Origin: Bacteroidales bacterium UBA2287
GTDB lineage: Bacteria > Bacteroidota > Bacteroidia > Bacteroidales > Tenuifilaceae
Direction: 5' to 3'
Assembly (NCBI GenBank): GCA_002345675.1
Contig: DDWL01000039.1
Coordinates: 24,349 to 88,348 of the forward strand
DNA length: 64,000 nt
In this document: piece by piece, positions 59,954 through 64,000 of the stretch
Numbering within the stretch: the stretch's first letter is position 1
Layout of the letters: every line of letters starts with the position of its first letter
Notes under the pieces: model-generated
Seen by the model: only the letters and a program-made list of their open reading frames with translations
Database searches by the model: none
Told to the model about the DNA's origin: nothing
Program-made: the position numbers and the translations under genes

Positions 59954-60211
59954 ATGAGTTTAAACGATTTTACCAAAAGATTATTTTCGCTTCGCGTACT
60001 AATTGGATTGCTAGCTGGTGCAGCCCTTGGATATGCCTACTTCTACTTTATTGGTTGCAAAGGGGGTTCGTGCCCAATGTGGGCAAGCCCTTGGCGTAGT
60101 ATGTTAACAGGTGCCGCCTTTGGAATCCTTTTGCTTTTCGACACAAAGTCTAAAGTCGATTCAAAACCCGAAGAAGAGAAGAGCAAACCTCTCGAATCTG
60201 ATCGTTTGTAA
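59954..60211 (+). CDS. DUF6132 family small membrane protein
   Basis: 85 residues, two membrane helices around CKGGSCPM, matching the Bacteroidota DUF6132 pattern. Its last 62 bases overlap the 3' end of the convergent aminotransferase gene. Function unknown; the paired cysteines could bind metal or respond to redox. Confidence 0.75.
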   Translation: MSLNDFTKRLFSLRVLIGLLAGAALGYAYFYFIGCKGGSCPMWASPWRSMLTGAAFGILLLFDTKSKVDSKPEEEKSKPLESDRL

Positions 60212-61337
60212 TTGTTAGCGGAGGCGCAATACGTACTGCTGTATTACAAAACAGGAACCAATCGGTTATAACTCCCTCTTCGAGAGCATACTTAATAAAG
60301 GTAAGTACCTTTTCGAACGCTCCTAGCTCAACTGCAATTAAAAGTCCCGATCTTCTGATCTCGAGCACTGCCTTGTGCTTAGTTAAAAGCGATTGGAAAA
60401 GTTCGCTCTTATGTTCAACAGTTTCAACAATTTTATTTTCGCTTAAAACACTCAATGCGCCCAACGCTGCTGCACACGAAACTGGGTGTCCCCCAAAGGT
60501 TGTAATATGACCTAAAACAGGATTATACGATAAGGTTGACATAATTTCCTTTGAGGAAATAAAAGCACCAAGAGGCATTCCGCCACCAAGAGCCTTTGCA
60601 AGCAACAGTATATCGGGCAAAACTCCATATTTCTGAAAAGCGAACATGTGCCCAGTGCGCCCCATTCCCGTTTGTATTTCGTCGAAAACCAGAAGCGTTC
60701 CTGTTTCGTTACACTTTTCCCTAAGGCTTTTCGAAAAACCCTCGGCTGGAATTCGAACACCAGCCTCTCCCTGAACAGGCTCAATAAAAACTGCTGCTGT
60801 TGAAGTGGTTATAAAGTTTAAATCGGAGAAACTATTAAACTCAATATGATTAATATTTGGTAATAAAGGTCGAAAAGATTGCTTGAACTCTTCGTTGCCC
60901 ATTATACTTAACGAACCCTGGGTACTTCCGTGATACGCATTTTTAAACGAAATAATCTCGCTCCTCCCAGTAAAACGTTTTGCCAGTTTCATGGCTCCTT
61001 CAACAGCTTCGCTGCCCGAGTTAACAAAGTAAACATTACTTAAGGAGCTAGGTAGCAAGTCGGTTAACCTTTTTGCCAAAGCAACTTGAGGCTGCTGAAT
61101 AAACTCGCCATACACCATAAGGTGCATATACTTCGAAACCTGACTGTTAATAGCATTTACTACTACAGGATTACAGTGCCCAATATTGCTAACCGAAATT
61201 CCAGATATTAAATCGAAATACCTCTTTCCATTTGTATCGAAAAGGTAAACCCCTTCTGCTTTTTCTACTTCAAGCTGAAGGGGAGAATCGGAAGTTTGAG
61301 CTAAATTTTTAAGGAATAAATCCCTAGCTGATAACAT
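60150..61337 (-). CDS. Class III aminotransferase (ornithine/acetylornithine-like)
   Basis: PLP enzyme of 395 residues. GSEAVEGAMKLAK, FHGSTQ-like AYHGSTQGSLS, the cofactor Asp219 in DEIQTGMGRTG and the PLP Lys248 in LLAKALGGG are clear. The ERVRLL-type C-terminus is short. Substrate could be ornithine, acetylornithine or succinyl-type amino acids; no arginine genes are near, so a stand-alone catabolic role is possible. Confidence 0.85.
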   Translation of the reverse strand: MLSARDLFLKNLAQTSDSPLQLEVEKAEGVYLFDTNGKRYFDLISGISVSNIGHCNPVVVNAINSQVSKYMHLMVYGEFIQQPQVALAKRLTDLLPSSLSNVYFVNSGSEAVEGAMKLAKRFTGRSEIISFKNAYHGSTQGSLSIMGNEEFKQSFRPLLPNINHIEFNSFSDLNFITTSTAAVFIEPVQGEAGVRIPAEGFSKSLREKCNETGTLLVFDEIQTGMGRTGHMFAFQKYGVLPDILLLAKALGGGMPLGAFISSKEIMSTLSYNPVLGHITTFGGHPVSCAAALGALSVLSENKIVETVEHKSELFQSLLTKHKAVLEIRRSGLLIAVELGAFEKVLTFIKYALEEGVITDWFLFCNTAVRIAPPLTITNDQIREVCSSLLRVLNRL

Positions 61338-61353
61338 TAAGTATAGTAATTAA

Positions 61354-62061
61354 TTACTTATTCATGAGTTTAATTTCGTTCATCAACTTTTCACGGTACG
61401 ATTTGCCAATGGGAATAACCTTTTTCCCGTCGGGCGACTTTACAATTACCGAGTTATCTTCGATGCTAAAAATTTGACCAACATTAACAATAAACGATCG
61501 GTGAACACGCTTAAACCTGTCCAATGGAAGTTGCTGTTCAATCGATTTCATTGTAAAGTGAATGGTAAACTTATCGTGAATAGTGTTAATAACAACGTAA
61601 TTCTCAAGGGCTTCAATGTATAAAATGTCTTGAAAGTTAACTCTAACAAGCGAGCTGTTCTTTTTAACAAAAATCTCGGAGTCCTTTCCCGACACAGGCC
61701 TGTCGCTATGAAATTTCTCGAGCGACTTATTTACCGCTTTAAAAAAACGACTATAGTTAACGGGTTTAAGCAAATAATCGGTTACGCTATGCTCAAAAGC
61801 TTCGAGTGCATATTTTTCTTTTGATGAAATTATTACAACCGAAATTGGAAGACCAAGAAGCTTCATAAACTCAATCCCTGTCATTTCGGGCATTTCAACG
61901 TCAAGAAAAATGAGATTAACCTCATTACCCTGACGTATATAGTTTATTGCCTCAATAGGGTCGGCAAAAGAGCGTTCTAAAAGTAAAAAATCGGTTTTAT
62001 TAACGTACTCTTCTATAACTCTACGCGACATATCGTCGTCGTCAACTATAATGCATTTCAT
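61354..62061 (-). CDS. LytTR response regulator
   Basis: 235 residues from the ATG at 62061 (a longer TTG start adds 21 non-homologous residues). Receiver with DDDD at 7-10 and Asp54 in FLDVEMP, then a LytTR DNA-binding domain (about 130-235) with KNSSLVRVNFQDILYIEAL and RVHRSFIVN. The histidine kinase partner is not adjacent. Its start is 63 bases from the trmH stop, so trmH is upstream on the same strand. Confidence 0.94.
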   Translation of the reverse strand: MKCIIVDDDDMSRRVIEEYVNKTDFLLLERSFADPIEAINYIRQGNEVNLIFLDVEMPEMTGIEFMKLLGLPISVVIISSKEKYALEAFEHSVTDYLLKPVNYSRFFKAVNKSLEKFHSDRPVSGKDSEIFVKKNSSLVRVNFQDILYIEALENYVVINTIHDKFTIHFTMKSIEQQLPLDRFKRVHRSFIVNVGQIFSIEDNSVIVKSPDGKKVIPIGKSYREKLMNEIKLMNK

Positions 62062-62124
62062 TGGGCCGGTGATTGTTTCTACGAAATTACAGAAAATTAA
62101 GAAATAAATGTTAAAATGGGGCAA

Positions 62125-62826
62125 TTATTTTTCGAAGTGCTTTAAATATCGGCTCTCAATATTTCTCCAACTTCGTACTGAATGCCTTAGCCATTGGTGT
62201 AAAAGCAGTTCCTTTTCAATATCGGTTAAATGGTAGTTAACATTACTGTTGCGAAGCTTTTCGGTAAGTGTATGAACGCAAACACCAACCGTTACCGATA
62301 AATTTAAACTCTCGGTAAGCCCCACCGTTGGAACTCGAAGGTACTCGTCGGCATTATCGAGTACTGTTTGTGAAAGACCTGTTAGCTCCGTACCAAAGAA
62401 AAGGGCAAATTTACCTTTTAACACATCGAATTCGTTTAGTGTTACGCCACTTGCATGGGGCGATGTGGCAACTATTCGATAACCTTTTTGCCTTAAATTG
62501 TCAATTGCCTCTTGGGTGTTGTGCTCAATTGCATTATAATGGTATAAGTTTAGCCACTTTGTGGCTCCCATTACAACTTTGGGGTTAACACCAAAGCGAT
62601 TGTCGTTTTCGATAATATGAACATCTTGTAAGCCAAAGCACTCACAGGTTCGAAGGGTTGCACTTGCATTTTGCGACTGAAAAATATTTTCGAGTGCAAT
62701 GGTAAAATAGGTAGTGCGCTCATCGATGGCTTGTTTTAGCGCTTCGAATCGACGTTCGGTTGAGCATTTTGAAAGGTGGCTAATTAAAAATTGCCGTTGT
62801 TGGGGGGATAAATCGGTTGAAACCAA
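62125..62826 (-). CDS. trmH: tRNA (guanosine-18-2'-O)-methyltransferase TrmH-like
   Basis: SPOUT-class RNA methyltransferase of 233 residues. Motifs are NASATLRTCECFGLQDVHI, FALFFGTELTGLS and PTVGLTESLNLSVTVGV, giving the trefoil-knot site for S-adenosylmethionine. The only start that fits is TTG at 62826, because the upstream frame is closed by TAA and there is no nearby ATG. Modifies Gm18 in tRNAs in characterised members. Confidence 0.88.
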   Translation of the reverse strand: MVSTDLSPQQRQFLISHLSKCSTERRFEALKQAIDERTTYFTIALENIFQSQNASATLRTCECFGLQDVHIIENDNRFGVNPKVVMGATKWLNLYHYNAIEHNTQEAIDNLRQKGYRIVATSPHASGVTLNEFDVLKGKFALFFGTELTGLSQTVLDNADEYLRVPTVGLTESLNLSVTVGVCVHTLTEKLRNSNVNYHLTDIEKELLLHQWLRHSVRSWRNIESRYLKHFEK

Positions 62827-62931
62827 GGCAAATATTGTTAATTAAACTCCTAAACTAAGTAATAAAAAAAGTATAGAACACTAAACTCTTATTCGAATTT
62901 GAATAATTGGTATTCTTGATCAAAGGCTAAA

Positions 62932-62967
62932 AAAATAAGGGGGAACTGTTAAGTCCCCCCTTATTTT
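62932..62967 (-). terminator. Terminator of the HU gene
   Basis: AAAATAAGGGGG and CCCCCTTATTTT arms enclose a short loop, with a T run on the minus strand just after the HU stop. Confidence 0.85.
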
Positions 62968-62978
62968 GTAAAAACAAT

Positions 62979-63251
62979 TTATTGTACTGAATCGTTAAGA
63001 TCGCTACCAGCTTTAAATTTAACAACTTTCTTGGCTTTGATAGTGATAGGTTTACCAGTTTGTGGGTTGCGTCCAGTTCTAGCGTTTCTCTCAGCAACAG
63101 AGAAAGAACCAAAACCAACAAGAGCAACTCTGTCACCTTTTTTCAAAGCAACTTGAGTGGTTTTTACGAAAGCATCTAGAGCTTTTTTGGCATCAGCCTT
63201 AGTTACTTTTGCTTCAGCAGCAATTGCATCAATTAATTGAGCTTTGTTCAT
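62979..63251 (-). CDS. HU-family DNA-binding protein
   Basis: 90 residues, the standard HU/IHF size. [25 protein letters not shown], the glycine turn [21 protein letters not shown], and [11 protein letters not shown] are typical. Non-specific DNA bending and chromosome packing. It has its own promoter and terminator. Confidence 0.97.
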   Translation of the reverse strand: MNKAQLIDAIAAEAKVTKADAKKALDAFVKTTQVALKKGDRVALVGFGSFSVAERNARTGRNPQTGKPITIKAKKVVKFKAGSDLNDSVQ

Positions 63252-63773
63252 AGTACTTAATTTTTAGGGTTAGAAATAGTTTAAAATTGACCTAAACATT
63301 ACAAATATAGCGTATTTATTGAGTTGTAATCAATTTCAGTTAAAAATTTAAAGATTTTTAGCATTTTTCTGACAAAGAACTAATTTTAAAATGTTAAGAG
63401 CTAAATTATTCAAAAAAAATCAACAAAACCAAATGTTTTCAATAAAAAAATCATTTTAAGCTATTTTTTTTATCAACTAGTTATCAACCATTTCGGTATT
63501 TTCAGAAACAAAAAAAAAAAAAACACACCTCTTCGGCTTTATATATCATTGATTATCTGTATTTTAAATTCTGATGCTTTTTCAAACATATGATACATAA
63601 GGGAAATACGTTGAGTTTAAAAAAAGAAAGCATTCATCAAAAAAAATATTCGCAAAATCGAATTTACACTTCAAACAAGGTGTCTTTTGCCTATAATTCC
63701 TTTATTTCTTAATAAAATCAGTTTTTTTTGACTGTAATTTTTGTAAACCAAAAAATAAATCTACTTTTGCAGC
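63252..63773. other. 522-base AT-rich gap between HU and the tRNA genes
   Basis: The HU promoter is at the left end. The remainder is very AT-rich with an A14-type run at about 63510-63525 and no supported gene. Confidence 0.6.
63302..63333 (-). promoter_or_regulatory. HU promoter
   Basis: On the minus strand TATATTTG (-7 type, 63302-63309) and TTG (63331-63333) are 21 bases apart, the usual Bacteroidota spacing. The box lies about 50 bases from the HU ATG. Confidence 0.5.
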
Positions 63774-63860
63774 GGAGAAATGGCAGAGCGGTCGAATGCG
63801 GCGGTCTTGAAAACCGTTGAACCTGTGAGGGTTCCGGGGGTTCGAATCCCTCTTTCTCCG
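63774..63860 (+). tRNA. tRNA-Ser (TGA)
   Basis: Class II cloverleaf of 87 nt with a long variable arm. Acceptor GGAGAAA/TTTCTCC, anticodon loop CTTGAAA giving TGA (reads UCA/UCN), discriminator G. The bases after it happen to be CCA. Confidence 0.93.
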
Positions 63861-63902
63861 CCAAAAAAGGTAAATGAGGCCAAAGGGTCTCATTTTTTTC
63901 AA

Positions 63903-63991
63903 GGAGAGATGCCAGAGCGGTCGAACGGGGCGGTCTCGAAAACCGTTGACCTAAGTAATTGGGTCCGAGGGTTCGAATCCCTCTCTCTCCG
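63903..63991 (+). tRNA. tRNA-Ser (CGA)
   Basis: Class II cloverleaf of 89 nt. Acceptor GGAGAGA/TCTCTCC, anticodon loop CTCGAAA giving CGA, which reads UCG, a serine codon used heavily in this window. No CCA encoded. It follows the other tRNA-Ser by 42 bases. Confidence 0.92.
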
Positions 63992-64000
63992 CAAACGAAA

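Noticed and set aside
63861..63863. Encoded CCA end of tRNA-Ser(TGA)
   Set aside because: The other two tRNAs in the window do not encode CCA, so the CCA after this one is probably chance.
63702..63902. Minus-strand frame with KRDSNPRNPHRFNGFQDRRIRPLCHFS
   Set aside because: It is the reverse translation of tRNA-Ser(TGA), a classic false annotation.

Overview
The window is a 64 kb chromosomal piece of a member of the Bacteroidota, probably from an anaerobic or facultative lineage near Bacteroidales/Marinilabiliales. The lineage call is inference. It rests on a type 9 secretion sorting domain at the first gene, Bacteroidota-style promoters (TAnnTTTG about 45 bases before starts), weak Shine-Dalgarno use, typical lipoprotein signals, and families common in this phylum (BT_3928-like DoxX protein, DUF6132, Bacteroidota-type CdaA next to FolP). 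Most genes are core chromosomal genes; no insertion sequence, prophage, CRISPR array or rRNA operon was seen.

Layout. 1-2.0 kb: the 3' part of a large GLUG-repeat secreted protein, then hairpins, a decayed tRNA-Val half and an intact tRNA-Val. 2.1-10.8 kb: one long minus-strand block in which carotenoid genes (crtI, crtB, crtD-like, cruF-like) are interleaved with folP, the c-di-AMP cyclase cdaA, a YejK/NdpA-like gene and folC. 11-20.5 kb: tmk, a DoxX/thioredoxin-like protein, cysQ, pepD, an unknown membrane protein, an M28 peptidase, an MFS transporter and a Crp/Fnr regulator. 20.5-28 kb is the most unusual part: a PqqD-like small protein, an ATP-grasp ligase and a type III PLP decarboxylase, followed by a tight operon with a urea-transporter domain fused to an M23 peptidase, an outer-membrane barrel and a TPR protein. 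28.3-35.4 kb: an orphan MNT nucleotidyltransferase, an atypical SDR and a complete RND efflux set. 35.7-52.6 kb: fhs, an S9 oligopeptidase, a UbiA prenyltransferase, a TPR histidine kinase with an NtrC regulator, a macrodomain protein, a lipoprotein, pheT, and surE-small membrane protein-lpxB-SpoIID. 52.9-55.5 kb: a SERCA-like Ca2+ ATPase. 55.6-58.9 kb: an accessory patch (hydrolase lipoprotein, NTF2-like protein, membrane AraC regulator) whose codon style differs from the rest. 59-64 kb: an unknown secreted protein, a DUF6132 protein, a class III aminotransferase, a LytTR regulator, trmH, an HU gene and two tRNA-Ser genes.

The genome carries several families of intergenic repeats: (i) composite tracts built from ACTTCGATAAACTCAGTGTC and AACTGATAACTGAT words; (ii) hairpin elements with GTCCCGTTAGGGAC and GTGCCGTTAGGTAC cores; (iii) a nested palindrome with ATGTTTATAGAAA arms; (iv) short GCAGATAACGCAGA and CACAAAG words. 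Two of the composite tracts end at the same sequence just before a start codon.

The best candidate for an undescribed system is the 20.8-27.9 kb region. Its first three genes look like a carrier or chaperone, ligase and decarboxylase module acting on a small peptide or amino acid. The next three look like an envelope module. Whether the two modules act together cannot be decided from sequence alone.
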